DNA of 64,000 nucleotides from Oceaniovalibus sp. ACAM 378 (lineage in GTDB: Bacteria > Pseudomonadota > Alphaproteobacteria > Rhodobacterales > Rhodobacteraceae), in the NCBI RefSeq assembly GCF_008085915.1, contig NZ_VSJK01000014.1, forward strand, positions 1 to 64,000, in the 5' to 3' direction. The first letter of the stretch is position 1; each line of letters begins with the position of its first letter. Below, in pieces: positions 28,824 through 37,587 of this stretch. Both the position numbers and the translations under genes were made by a program. The notes beneath the pieces are model-generated. The model saw only the letters and a list, made by a program, of their open reading frames with translations, did not search any database and was not told the origin of the DNA.

Positions 28824-29000
28824 ATGCTCAGAGCGACAATTGCCGTTGCGACGTTGTTTCCCGCTTTGGCGCAGGCAGAAGCTTTCACCCGACCAATTCC
28901 GCAGCCACAATCGGCGACGGCGGAATGGTGGTTTCTTGGGGCATCGATCGCATTTCTCGTCGCGCTGCTGGCGGTTCATCTGCTGGTCCGACGGCGATGA
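28824..29000 (+). CDS. Small membrane protein of the nor cluster (58 residues)
   Basis: The ATG at 28824 lies one base after norD and has GGAGAG upstream. The product has a signal-like start (MLRATIAVATLFPALAQA), then a short loop and one membrane helix (FLGASIAFLVALLAVHLLV) ending RRR. No family is recognised. Its tight place in the nor operon and its 4-bp overlap with the next gene argue that it is real and serves NO reductase assembly or activity. It may be the local counterpart of NorF-type small proteins, but I cannot show homology. Confidence 0.65.
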   Translation: MLRATIAVATLFPALAQAEAFTRPIPQPQSATAEWWFLGASIAFLVALLAVHLLVRRR

Positions 29001-29248
29001 AAAGCGCGCCCTGGGGTGTCGGGCGGATCACGCTGCTCCTCTATCCTTTCGGGGCAGGGGCGGTGGCAATCAATCTCTTCATGGCAGGCCTGATCGGTCC
29101 ATGGTTCGGTCTGCCTGTTCTGTCCCCTGAACGCGCGCTCTGGGGCGGCGCAGTGCTGGGCGTCCCGGTAACCTGGCTGTTCGCGCGGCATATCCGAACG
29201 CTTATGGATAAAGCTGACGCAGGACCTGAAAGTGCGCGGACCGAATAG
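28997..29248 (+). CDS. Small two-helix membrane protein of the nor cluster (83 residues)
   Basis: The start at 28997 overlaps the previous stop (ATGA). The product has two hydrophobic segments (about 10-32 and 45-62: LLLYPFGAGAVAINLFMAGL and ALWGGAVLGVPVTWLFARHI) and a charged C-terminal tail. No family is recognised with confidence. NorE, the oxidase-subunit-III-like protein often encoded here, is absent, so this pair may take its place. Function is unknown. Confidence 0.65.
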   Translation: MKSAPWGVGRITLLLYPFGAGAVAINLFMAGLIGPWFGLPVLSPERALWGGAVLGVPVTWLFARHIRTLMDKADAGPESARTE

Positions 29249-29584
29249 ACCGGGAGTCGTCAGGCTTCCCGATCTGGTATTTGATGCCAATTCGAACTGA
29301 TGCGGTCTTGTCACGGGTTCAGGTTGTGTATCGCACTGGATCAGAGCCGCGCAGCAATGAACTTTTGAACTGCAGTGTCGCCCAAATGGCCGATTGAAGC
29401 CCACAACGGGCACGATCACCGACAGGACGGATGACCTGACAAAAACCTGCCAGCACATCCTGCTTGCTTCGTGATTGACGTCTCACTTGCATCTGACCGC
29501 TCCAAGAGTTCTCGGTTGGCAAAATCGCAATGGTGGGCCCCATTTAGGCCGCACAGGTCGCGCGACAGCGAGAAAAAACACGCC
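29249..29584. other. 336-bp convergent intergenic region without a gene
   Basis: Between the end of the nor operon and the end of hemN no frame shows family features. The sequence has lower GC than the neighbours and includes TGTCAGG-like short repeats but no clear terminator hairpin with a U-tract. Confidence 0.45.
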
Positions 29585-30934
29585 TCACACAGTGGCAGAA
29601 TGGCGCGCCGCGCTTTCGGGCAGCCATGCATCAAAGGCCGCGGCGGCGACCCGCACAAGGGGGCGGCCCCGCTCTGTCATCCGCACGGTTCCGCCCGACA
29701 GGGTCAGCATACCGTCGGCCTCCATCTCGGCCAGCGCGGCAAAGGCCGGAGCGGCCCACCGATCGGCGGCCCCATGGGCGCGGCCGATCGCGGCGGCGTC
29801 CACCTGACCGTCGCACATCAGCCGCTCGATAACCTCGCCGCGCAGCCGGTCGTCACCGCTCAGCGCGAGCCCTTTGGCAACCGGAAGCCGGCCTTCGCCA
29901 ATCGCGCGACCCCATGCCCCGGTTTCCGTGATGTTCTGCACATAGCCGGACGGCATGCGCCCGATCGACGTTACCCCCATGCCGATCAGCGTCGTGGCCC
30001 GGTCCGTGGTGTAGCCTTGGAAATTGCGCCGCAGAGTCCCCAGCCGCGCCGCCACCGCCAGCCCGTCATCGGCAAGCGCGAAATGGTCAAGCCCGATGGC
30101 GACATAGCCCTGCGCGATCAACGCCTCCGCCGCGGCACTGGCCTGTGCCGCGCGTTCGGCGGGGCCGGGCAGAACCGTTTCATTGATCATGCGCTGATTT
30201 TTCGCCATCCATGGCACATGGGCGTATCCGAACAGCGCCACGCGATCCGGGCGCATTTCGGCGCAAAGCCGCACCGTTTCCACCAGACTGGCAACCGTCT
30301 GATGCGGCAGGCCATAAATCAGGTCAAAGTTGATGCCCGAAACCCCCGCGCCGCGAAGTTGATCGACCGAAGTGCGCACCATGTCGGGCGGCTGCACGCG
30401 GTTGATTGCCTTTTGGACCACGGGATCGAACTCCTGCACGCCGAAACTGGCGCGGGTAAAGCCCAGCGTGCCAATCCGTGCAGCCATCTTTGCGGTCAGT
30501 GTGCGCGGATCGCTTTCGATGGCAATTTCCGCATCGGATGCGAAATCCCAGCGCGCCCGCACCGCGTCCATCACCCGGGCCAGATCGTCTGGCTCCAGCG
30601 CCGTGGGCGTCCCGCCGCCCCAGTGCAGATGCGATATCGTCATCCGCCCCGGCAGCGCCTCGGCAGTCAGCGCAACTTCGCGTTCCAGAACATCGGCATA
30701 TTCGCCCACGGGTTCGTATCGCGCAGCCAATTTCATGTTGCAGCCGCAATACCAGCACATCTTGCGGCAGAACGGGACGTGCAGATACAGCGAGATCGAT
30801 TCAGCAGGGTTCAGCGCCGTCAGCCAGTCACGATAGACCGTCTCGGAAAAATCTTTCTGGAAATGCGGTGCGGTCGGATAACTGGTATAGCGCGGCGTGG
30901 CGCGGCTGGCATAGCGGGCAAATACGGGGTCCAT
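29585..30934 (-). CDS. hemN: Oxygen-independent coproporphyrinogen III oxidase (radical SAM)
   Basis: The ATG at 30934 (AAAGG ribosome site) gives 449 residues starting MDPVFARYASRATPRYTSYP, the normal HemN beginning; the longer frame adds 29 unrelated residues. The radical-SAM cluster motif is C56-x3-C60-x2-C63 (CRKMCWYCGC), followed by HLHWGGGTPT. It converts coproporphyrinogen III to protoporphyrinogen IX without oxygen, providing haem under the same low-oxygen conditions in which NorBC is made. It is divergent from the P450 gene with a 140-bp gap. Only a half FNR site (TTGAT) is seen upstream. Confidence 0.92.
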   Translation of the reverse strand: MDPVFARYASRATPRYTSYPTAPHFQKDFSETVYRDWLTALNPAESISLYLHVPFCRKMCWYCGCNMKLAARYEPVGEYADVLEREVALTAEALPGRMTISHLHWGGGTPTALEPDDLARVMDAVRARWDFASDAEIAIESDPRTLTAKMAARIGTLGFTRASFGVQEFDPVVQKAINRVQPPDMVRTSVDQLRGAGVSGINFDLIYGLPHQTVASLVETVRLCAEMRPDRVALFGYAHVPWMAKNQRMINETVLPGPAERAAQASAAAEALIAQGYVAIGLDHFALADDGLAVAARLGTLRRNFQGYTTDRATTLIGMGVTSIGRMPSGYVQNITETGAWGRAIGEGRLPVAKGLALSGDDRLRGEVIERLMCDGQVDAAAIGRAHGAADRWAAPAFAALAEMEADGMLTLSGGTVRMTERGRPLVRVAAAAFDAWLPESAARHSATV

Positions 30935-31074
30935 CGGTCGGCCTTTCGGATCTGGAGCGCCCGAGACATACACCCTTTGATCCAATCCATATTTGACGCA
31001 GCGCAAAGTCCGCCGCAGCACAATGTTTTAGTCTGTCCCCGATTACGGATCATCCGCAAATTGGAATACGAGCC

Positions 31075-32223
31075 ATGACCGAGACGCCAAGCCCCGATTG
31101 GGACCCCCGCACGCCCGAGGTCCAGTCGGATCAGCGCGCAACCTATGACAGAATGCGCGAAACCTGCCCTGTGGCGTTCAGCGATTATATGCAGCGGTCG
31201 CTGTTCCGGCACGCCGATGTGAAACGTGCCGTGCTGGATCACGACACCTTCAGCAATGTGGTTTCGACCCATCTGACGGTTCCGAACGGGATGGATCCGC
31301 CGGAACACACCCTATGGCGCCCGATCGTCGAGAAATACTTTTCGCAAGACCGTGTAGATGCCTTTGAGCCCCTGTGCCGCGCCATCGTCGCCGATCTGAT
31401 CGCGACAACCGACGGCACGACCGAGTTCATGGACCAAGTCGCGCATCCTTTTGCCGTCCGCGCCCAATGTGCCTTTCTGGGCTGGCCTGTTGAGCTTTCG
31501 GACCGGCTGCGCGATTGGGTTCTGCGCAATCATCAGGCAACGCTCGCCCGTGATCATGCCGCGATGACGGCCATCGCCGGGGAATTCCGCACACTGATCC
31601 GCGACACCATCGCTGAACGGATTGCCGATGGCGCCACGCCCGAAACCGATGTCGCCGTGGCGCTGACCCACGAGCGGGTGGACGGCCGCCCGGTGAATGA
31701 GGAGGAAATCGTCAGCATCCTGCGCAACTGGACTGTGGGCGAGATCGGCACGATTGCAGCATCGCTGGGGATCATTGCCGAATTCCTGTCGCGCCACCGC
31801 GACGTCCAAGACCAGTTGCGCGCCGATCCCGCGCAGGCCGGGGCGGCGGCTGACGAAATCCTGCGCCTGCATGGTCCACTGGTGACCAACCGTCGCATAA
31901 CCACATGCCCGGTCGACATCGCCGACCGCCGCCTTGCCAGCGGCGCGCGGGTTACTGTCAACTGGATGGCGGCAAACCGCGACCCAAGGGTATTTGACGA
32001 CCCGGGGGCATTCCGCCTTGACCGAAAACAGGGCGACAACCTGCTGTATGGCGCGGGAATTCACGTCTGCCCCGGCGCATTTCTGGCGCGGATGGAATTG
32101 CGCGTGTTTCTGGAGGAGTTGCTGTCACAGACATCCCTTGTCGCGCCTGACCCCGCCAATCCCAGCGCACCCGCCGCTTATCCCGCCAGCGGCTTCAGCC
32201 AACTGCATCTGCGCCTTACCTGA
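31075..32223 (+). CDS. Cytochrome P450 beside the nor/hemN genes
   Basis: The 382-residue P450 has the ExxR motif at E261-R264 and the haem-thiolate Cys at C332 in YGAGIHVCPGAFLARMELR. It has no membrane anchor, so it is a soluble class I type. In the I-helix, where monooxygenases usually have (A/G)Gx(D/E)T, it reads G222-E-I-G-T226: the threonine is kept but the preceding acid is glycine. Fungal NO-reducing P450nor also lacks the acid there. With norCBQD and hemN next door, a role in NO or low-oxygen metabolism is possible but unproven. No ferredoxin gene is adjacent. Confidence 0.88.
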   Translation: MTETPSPDWDPRTPEVQSDQRATYDRMRETCPVAFSDYMQRSLFRHADVKRAVLDHDTFSNVVSTHLTVPNGMDPPEHTLWRPIVEKYFSQDRVDAFEPLCRAIVADLIATTDGTTEFMDQVAHPFAVRAQCAFLGWPVELSDRLRDWVLRNHQATLARDHAAMTAIAGEFRTLIRDTIAERIADGATPETDVAVALTHERVDGRPVNEEEIVSILRNWTVGEIGTIAASLGIIAEFLSRHRDVQDQLRADPAQAGAAADEILRLHGPLVTNRRITTCPVDIADRRLASGARVTVNWMAANRDPRVFDDPGAFRLDRKQGDNLLYGAGIHVCPGAFLARMELRVFLEELLSQTSLVAPDPANPSAPAAYPASGFSQLHLRLT

Positions 32224-32299
32224 CCGCGACGCAGCACATCAAAGCCGTGGGGCGGCGGTCTCAATGTCAGGGCTTTTGCGAGCAGCGGAAAGGCGTGCG

Positions 32300-32629
32300 T
32301 TATTGGTGAAAGAATACCTCTTGCATCGGGGCCCACCATTCGCCCTTCGGGACGCTGTCAAGCTGGCGCTGGCAGGGGCTGCACAGCGCCCACCAATCCT
32401 GTGTCACTGGATCCGCCGCCATTTTCGCCGCATCCGCGGCCCAGTCATCGCCATGGTATTCAAGATGGGAAAACAGCAAATTCTCGGGTTCGCGCAGATA
32501 GATGACATAGTTTCGGATGTTGCATTCCGTGATCTTTTCCAGAACGCCGGGCCAGGCTTCTGCGTGCAGTCGTTTGTATTCGCCTATCTTTTCGGGGCGT
32601 ATGCCGATCACCCCTCCCATCCTGATCAT
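32300..32629 (-). CDS. L-rhamnose/L-fucose mutarotase family protein
   Basis: The ATG at 32629 overlaps the stop of the preceding gene (TAATG) and gives 109 residues starting MIRMGGVIGIRPEKIGEYKR. The RhaM-type features are present: RLHAEAWPGV, NYVIYLREPENLLFSHLEY and a C-terminal WW motif. Such enzymes interconvert alpha and beta anomers of rhamnose or related 6-deoxy sugars. It is the last gene of the sugar-oxidation operon, where supplying the right anomer to the dehydrogenase is its likely job. Confidence 0.82.
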   Translation of the reverse strand: MIRMGGVIGIRPEKIGEYKRLHAEAWPGVLEKITECNIRNYVIYLREPENLLFSHLEYHGDDWAADAAKMAADPVTQDWWALCSPCQRQLDSVPKGEWWAPMQEVFFHQ

Positions 32630-33747
32630 TACGCGTCCTTCCGTATCTCGACATTGAATTCCGCAATCGCCCGCGCCTTCAGCGCGTCCCAATCCCAGTC
32701 GATGCCGATGCCGGGCGTTTCCGGTGCGCGAGCCATGCCGTTTTCGATGTGCAGACCGCTTGCGGTGATCTCATCCAATTGCGGAATGTACTCTACATAG
32801 CGGCCATTCTGCACGGCGCAGACAAGGCTGACATGCAGTTCCATCAGGAAATGCGGACAAATCGGCAGATCGAAGCATTCCGCCATATGCGCCACCTTCA
32901 GCCAGGGGGTGATGCCGCCGATCCGGCCCGCATCGACCTGAATGATCGACGCCGCCCCGCGCGAGATATATTCGGCGAAGTGGCGCACCGAATAGAGGCT
33001 TTCGCCCACCGCCACGGGCATGGAGGCGGCGCGTGCCAGATCGACGTGGCCGGTGATGTCATCGGCGGGCAGGGGTTCTTCGATCCAGGCCAGATCGAAC
33101 GGGCGCAGCGCCTCGGCGCGACGGCGCGCGGTGTCGCGGGAAAACCCTTGGTTGGCATCGGTCATGATCTCGTATTCTGCGCCCAATGCGTCGCGCAGCG
33201 CACCGATCCGTGCCGCATCCTCGCCCGGGGTCGGTTTGCCGATCTTCACCTTTGACCCGGTGAACCCCTTTTCGCGCGCCGCCAGTGCATCCTCGATCAA
33301 GGCTTCGGGCGCAATGTGGAGCCAGCCACCTTCGGTTGTGTAACAGGGCGCCGCCGGGCGCGCGCCGCCGGCCATTCGCCACAGAGGCAGGCCCGCCTTG
33401 CGGCAACGCAGATCCCACAGCGCCGTGTCGATGGCGGCCAGCGCGATCGACGTGATCGCGCCGATGGTGGTGGCATGGGTGGCGAACTCCAGGTCGTGCC
33501 AGATCGCTTCGACCTCGGTGGCGTCGCGCCCGATCAGACGGGGGCAAAGATGATCGGCAAGCATCCGCATGACCGAGGACCCGCCGGAGCCGATGGTATA
33601 GGAATAGCCGGTGCCGGTCGCGCCATCCGCGTCGGTGATCGTCACCATCGGGGTTTCCTGGCTTACAAAGCTTTGGATCGCGTCGGTGCGTTTCACCTTG
33701 GGCACGAGATCGACCATGGAAAGCTGAATGCGTTCAATTAGGGCCAT
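32629..33747 (-). CDS. Mandelate racemase-subgroup enolase superfamily sugar acid dehydratase
   Basis: The 372-residue protein carries the whole mandelate-racemase-type catalytic set: K166-V-K168, metal ligands D197, E223 or E224 and E249, the Asp-His dyad D272 and H299, and E319. These enzymes abstract the proton next to a carboxylate. Most of those encoded with an aldose dehydrogenase and a lactonase are aldonate dehydratases that give 2-keto-3-deoxy acids. The gene lies between the lactonase and the mutarotase, so L-fuconate, L-rhamnonate or a similar acid is the probable substrate. At 372 residues it is shorter than typical FucD or RhmD, so the sugar is uncertain. Confidence 0.85.
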   Translation of the reverse strand: MALIERIQLSMVDLVPKVKRTDAIQSFVSQETPMVTITDADGATGTGYSYTIGSGGSSVMRMLADHLCPRLIGRDATEVEAIWHDLEFATHATTIGAITSIALAAIDTALWDLRCRKAGLPLWRMAGGARPAAPCYTTEGGWLHIAPEALIEDALAAREKGFTGSKVKIGKPTPGEDAARIGALRDALGAEYEIMTDANQGFSRDTARRRAEALRPFDLAWIEEPLPADDITGHVDLARAASMPVAVGESLYSVRHFAEYISRGAASIIQVDAGRIGGITPWLKVAHMAECFDLPICPHFLMELHVSLVCAVQNGRYVEYIPQLDEITASGLHIENGMARAPETPGIGIDWDWDALKARAIAEFNVEIRKDA

Positions 33748-33767
33748 GTGGGGAGTCCTTTCGCCAC

Positions 33768-34619
33768 TCAGGCGGAGAGATTATAAAAGGCGCGGGCATT
33801 GGCATGACCGATCCGGGCGCGCTCATCCGCAGACAGGGGTGCCAGAAATTGCGCGGAAAGATCGATCCAGCCTGGAAGGCCCACACCAAGGTCGACGACC
33901 GGCCAATCTCCGCCCCAGATCAGCCGCGCTGGGCCAAACAGCTCCAACACGGCATTCGCCACAGCCGCCACCGGATCGTGCGGGCCTGCATCAGCGGGCA
34001 CATAGGCGGTCATTCCGGAAAATTTCACCTGCAGGTTGGGCAATGCGGCCAGCCGTCCCATACGCGCACGCCAAGCGTCGAATTCACCTGCTTGCATATC
34101 GTTGGTGCCACAGTGATCGAGGATAAAGTTCACCTCGGGGCAGGCCCGCACCAGATCGGCAGCAATGTCGAGTTGGCGGGTGGCAAAACACAGATCGACG
34201 GGCCAACCGGCGGCACCGATCCGGCGCATGTTGCGCCGATAATTCGCGTCTGTGCTGGTGTCATCGGGCATCCTGTGCAGGATGCGCCGCAATCCGACAA
34301 CGCCCAGATCGCGGCATTCCTCAAGCCAGGCTTCAAAGCCATCATCGATCTCGGGGTGGCAGGCCGCAATCTGGCCCAGCAGCACCGGCCCGTCGCCCGC
34401 CTGTCCGATCATTCCGGCGACCAGACGCGCCTCGCGTTGATAATCGGCTGCGTCCACGCCGGTTTCCATGAAAATGGTGCCCACCACCCCGCGCCCTTGC
34501 ACAAGCGCGGCGTAATCGGTCGGGGTGAAATTTCCGGCCAGCGCCGGTATGTCTTTGGTCCAGCCATAGCCAAGCTTGTCGCGCAGGATCAGGTGTTGGT
34601 GCGTGTCGATCAAATCCAT
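33768..34619 (-). CDS. Amidohydrolase-family aldonolactonase (L-fuconolactonase-like)
   Basis: The ATG at 34619 has an AAAGGA site 9 bases before and is preferred over an in-frame TTG at 34637. The 283-residue product begins MDLIDTHQHL with the HxH metal motif (H7, H9) and later has FILDHCG and WGGDWP, the active-site strands of the COG3618 lactonase family. It would open the 1,5- or 1,4-lactone made by the aldo-keto reductase. It sits 20 bp upstream of the dehydratase gene, giving the pathway order. Confidence 0.83.
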   Translation of the reverse strand: MDLIDTHQHLILRDKLGYGWTKDIPALAGNFTPTDYAALVQGRGVVGTIFMETGVDAADYQREARLVAGMIGQAGDGPVLLGQIAACHPEIDDGFEAWLEECRDLGVVGLRRILHRMPDDTSTDANYRRNMRRIGAAGWPVDLCFATRQLDIAADLVRACPEVNFILDHCGTNDMQAGEFDAWRARMGRLAALPNLQVKFSGMTAYVPADAGPHDPVAAVANAVLELFGPARLIWGGDWPVVDLGVGLPGWIDLSAQFLAPLSADERARIGHANARAFYNLSA

Positions 34620-34633
34620 GAACGGGGTTCCTT

Positions 34634-35626
34634 TCAAGGGTGCAGGGCCAGTTCGTCCATCTCGGGCCAGATTGCGTCGGGAACCGGGTTGGCGAAGGCA
34701 TCGAAGTTGCGCGTCAGGCTTGATGGTTTCGCCGAGCCGATCAGAACGCTTGCCACCACTGGATTGAGCAGCGGGAAATGCAGCGCCGCATTGGCCAATG
34801 TCACACCGTGCTGCTTGGCCACAGCCTCCATCCTTGCGACCCTGTCCATGATGTCGGGCGAGGCTTCGGTATAGTCGAAGGTCGCACCGGGGCGAGCGCC
34901 TGTCGCCATGATTCCGGAATTGAACACACCGCCCACGATCATCATCGTGCCGCTGTCCTCGCAGATCCTCATCAGCTTTCCGGTCGCGGTGCGGTCAAGG
35001 AGGGAATAGCGGCCCGCCATCAACAGGCAGTCAAGACGCACCCGCTCCATCGCGTTGATACAGGCCGATACTTCGTTCACGCCAAGGCCAAAGGCCGAGA
35101 TCTTTCCACCCGCCTTCAACTCTTCGAGCGCCCGAATGCCGCTGGTGGCGAAAGTGTCCAAGTGGGCGCGGTACTCGTCCTCTGTGGCGAAAGAGCCGCT
35201 TTCAAGGTCGTGAACATAGAGAATATCGATCGAGGAAAGCCCAAGACGCGCAAGGCTGTCCTCGTGGCTGCGCATGATCCCGTCGTAGCTGTAGTCATAG
35301 TTGATCGAAAACGGCAAAGCCTCGACATAGCCGGTGCCAGTCGGCGGGCCATCGGGCGAGGCGCGCAAGATCCGGCCCACCTTGGACGAGAGCACGAATT
35401 CGCCGCGCGGTTTGCCTTGCAGGAAATCGCCCGTGCGTCGCTCGGACAGGCCGTGGCCATAAAACGGTGCCGTGTCGAAATACCGGACGCCCGCATCCCA
35501 TGCAGTGGCAAGGGTGGCGATTGCATCTTCGCGGGCCACCGGACGGTAAAGGTTGCCGATCCCGGCCCCGCCAAACGACAATTCTGTCAGCTCAAGCCCG
35601 GTATCGCCCAGTTTTCTACGTTTCAT
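34634..35626 (-). CDS. Aldo/keto reductase family aldose dehydrogenase
   Basis: The 330-residue AKR has the catalytic tetrad D51 (DTAPFYG), Y56, K82 (SSKVG) and H140 (LYVHD). The sequence YFDTAPFYGHGLSERR is typical of the branch that contains L-fucose/D-threo-aldose 1-dehydrogenases and pyridoxal dehydrogenase. It oxidises the free sugar to its lactone with NAD(P)+. The gene is 37 bp downstream of the GntR regulator gene on the same strand, and its stop overlaps an alternative TTG start of the lactonase. Confidence 0.85.
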   Translation of the reverse strand: MKRRKLGDTGLELTELSFGGAGIGNLYRPVAREDAIATLATAWDAGVRYFDTAPFYGHGLSERRTGDFLQGKPRGEFVLSSKVGRILRASPDGPPTGTGYVEALPFSINYDYSYDGIMRSHEDSLARLGLSSIDILYVHDLESGSFATEDEYRAHLDTFATSGIRALEELKAGGKISAFGLGVNEVSACINAMERVRLDCLLMAGRYSLLDRTATGKLMRICEDSGTMMIVGGVFNSGIMATGARPGATFDYTEASPDIMDRVARMEAVAKQHGVTLANAALHFPLLNPVVASVLIGSAKPSSLTRNFDAFANPVPDAIWPEMDELALHP

Positions 35627-35663
35627 CGGAAATCCTTTTTGTGTTGAATTCGGCAGGCTGGCC

Positions 35664-36413
35664 TTAAAAGGGCATCAGTCTGCGCTGTTCTTTCGGGATC
35701 CCGTCAAGGATCACGAATACCATATCGAGATGCGCGGCCAGCGCCGCCTCGGCTGCCGCGCTATCGCCACGTTCCAGCGCGTCAATCACCATCGAATGTT
35801 CGGCCAAAACATCCGCAAGTCGATCCATTTGCGCCCAATAGCGGTGAAACCGGGTCATCGAGGTTTTTGCCGTCTCTATCGCCGGCCAGACACCTTCGCG
35901 CTGCGAAAGCCCGGCTAGAGTGCGGTGAAATACATGGTCTTCTTCAAGAAAGGCGTCGGCATCGCGTTCGAGAAGCAGCCGTTCCTGCTTCGCAAGGAGG
36001 GCGCGCATGGTCTCCCCCATCGCAGGGGTCCAGATCGCTGCGGTTTCGCGCAGCAGCGCAAGCTCAAGGGTTCGGCGCACGAAATGGCTGTCGTGCAACT
36101 GTTCAAGGTGCAGAGGGGCGACAAAACTGCCGCGTTGGGGCGAAACCTCGACCAGACCCTCCTCGGCCAGACGCTGGATCGCGCTGCGCACCGGGCTGCG
36201 CGATACCGAGAATTGTCGGCAGACCGAGTTTTCGCTGATCGGGGCCCCGGGCGCGAGTTGCACGTCGATAATCGCGCAACGCAAGGCGCGGTGCACCCGG
36301 TCGGTGACCGAAAACTGACTGTTCGAATCAAGAACAAGCGAATCGAGCCCCGGGGGCACGAAACCAACCGCCCTATCAAGGCCATGGTCGGGCGGGTGAG
36401 ATTTATCGCTCAT
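35664..36413 (-). CDS. GntR-family (FadR/FCD type) regulator of the sugar operon
   Basis: From the ATG at 36413 (GGGGGA ribosome site; an upstream in-frame TTG is rejected) the product has 249 residues. It has a winged helix-turn-helix (ISENSVCRQFSVSRSPVRSA, about 67-86, then GLVEVSPQRGSFVAPL) and a C-terminal helical FCD effector domain. It is the first gene of the catabolic operon and is divergent from the ABC transporter genes. A near-palindromic site at 36459-36472 lies in the gap and probably controls both directions. The inducer would be the sugar or its keto-deoxy acid. Confidence 0.85.
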   Translation of the reverse strand: MSDKSHPPDHGLDRAVGFVPPGLDSLVLDSNSQFSVTDRVHRALRCAIIDVQLAPGAPISENSVCRQFSVSRSPVRSAIQRLAEEGLVEVSPQRGSFVAPLHLEQLHDSHFVRRTLELALLRETAAIWTPAMGETMRALLAKQERLLLERDADAFLEEDHVFHRTLAGLSQREGVWPAIETAKTSMTRFHRYWAQMDRLADVLAEHSMVIDALERGDSAAAEAALAAHLDMVFVILDGIPKEQRRLMPF

Positions 36414-36458
36414 CAATTCCCCCTGCAAACACCTTCACACACTGCTTGCCGTGTGGAT

Positions 36459-36472
36459 ACTTGTATACTAGT
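36459..36472. promoter_or_regulatory. Candidate GntR operator
   Basis: ACTTGTATACTAGT is palindromic at 12 of 14 positions around GTATAC. Its T-x-G-T...A-C-x-A arms resemble FadR/FCD-type operators. It lies 46 bp upstream of the regulator start and 85 bp upstream of the transporter start, in the shared promoter region. Confidence 0.5.
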
Positions 36473-36556
36473 CTTTTCGTAACGATTGCAAGTTGGCTGC
36501 TTGGAGGCTTTGATCAGCCGACGGAATATCGGAAAAAACAAAGTGGGAGGAACACA

Positions 36557-37582
36557 ATGACACGACATATTCAGGCCATCGCCATGGCCGCCGTACTTGG
36601 AACCAGCGCAATCAGCGCCGCGCAGGCCGCAGAAGACAGCCTGTTTGCGTTGATTCCGGGCGGACCGCACCCTTATTTCAGTGCGTGGGAACAGGCCGGT
36701 GCCGATGCCGCACGTGATTTCGGTCTTGCCGGTGCCGAGTATAAAGTGCCGCAGAAATGGGAGCTGGCGCAGCAGAATCAGCTTTTGGAAAGCCTGCTGA
36801 GCCAAGGGTACAACGGCTTTCTCATCTTCCCGGGCGATCCGGTCGGCGCTGTCTCGACGGCCGAAGAACTGAGCAGTTACGGAGCACAGATCATCGCAGG
36901 TGCGGGGTGCTACAAGGATCCGTCGCCCGCCGCTTTCTGCCTTGGTACGGATACCGGCAATTCGGCTTATATCGGCACCAAAGAGCTGATCAAGGCCATG
37001 GGTGACGGCGAAAAGCGGATCGCGCATTTCACCGGCTTCCTTGTCGACCCCAACACCCAGCTTCGGATCGATGCGGTGCAACGCGCCGCCGACGAAGAAG
37101 GCGCAACCGTCGTGCAGGTGATCGCCGACATCGACGCTCCCGAGCCGGCTGAAGAAAAGATCAACGCCTATCTCGCCGCCCATGCCGACGAAGTGGACGG
37201 GATCGTCACCACCGCCTGGGTGCCTGCGGTCGTGGCCGCCAATGCCCTGCGCAAGATGGGCGACAGCGGCATCAAAATGGTCGGCATCGACCATGACGAG
37301 GTACTGATTCAGGCGATCAAAGACGGGATTGTTGATGGCACGATGCTGCAGAACCCCTATGGCCAAGGCTATATCGGGTCCTTCGCCCTGGATCGCCTGC
37401 GCTCGGGCTGCACAGTGAAAGAGGACGCGCCGTTCGGCTCGAACGCGCTGACCGACAAGTTCATCGATTCCGGCACCTCCTATGTGGATGCCAGCAACGC
37501 CGACAGCTATCTCGAAGCCATGCGCGCCGAGACTGAAAAGCTGCTGGCCGATTTCGAGAGCACTTACCTCAGCTGCAGCTGA
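36557..37582 (+). CDS. Ribose-type ABC transporter, periplasmic sugar-binding protein
   Basis: The ATG at 36557 follows a GGGAGGAA ribosome site and gives 341 residues with a signal peptide (1-24, ending SAAQA). The mature part is a Peripla_BP_4-type binder (FALIPGGPHPYFSAWEQAGADAAR, then GYNGFLIFPGDPV). This class binds ribose, xylose, rhamnose and related sugars. It is divergent from the catabolic operon for a deoxy or aldose sugar, which is probably its ligand. A pair of strong hairpins follows before the permease genes. Confidence 0.87.
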   Translation: MTRHIQAIAMAAVLGTSAISAAQAAEDSLFALIPGGPHPYFSAWEQAGADAARDFGLAGAEYKVPQKWELAQQNQLLESLLSQGYNGFLIFPGDPVGAVSTAEELSSYGAQIIAGAGCYKDPSPAAFCLGTDTGNSAYIGTKELIKAMGDGEKRIAHFTGFLVDPNTQLRIDAVQRAADEEGATVVQVIADIDAPEPAEEKINAYLAAHADEVDGIVTTAWVPAVVAANALRKMGDSGIKMVGIDHDEVLIQAIKDGIVDGTMLQNPYGQGYIGSFALDRLRSGCTVKEDAPFGSNALTDKFIDSGTSYVDASNADSYLEAMRAETEKLLADFESTYLSCS

Positions 37583-37587
37583 CCGCG

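Noticed and set aside
30976-30990. FNR box in front of hemN
   Set aside because: Only one half (TTGAT) matches. The other half deviates at most positions, so it does not qualify as a full site.
29471-31078. A 535-residue plus-strand protein opposite hemN
   Set aside because: The minus strand encodes a full HemN with the radical-SAM cysteines. The plus-strand frame has no motif.
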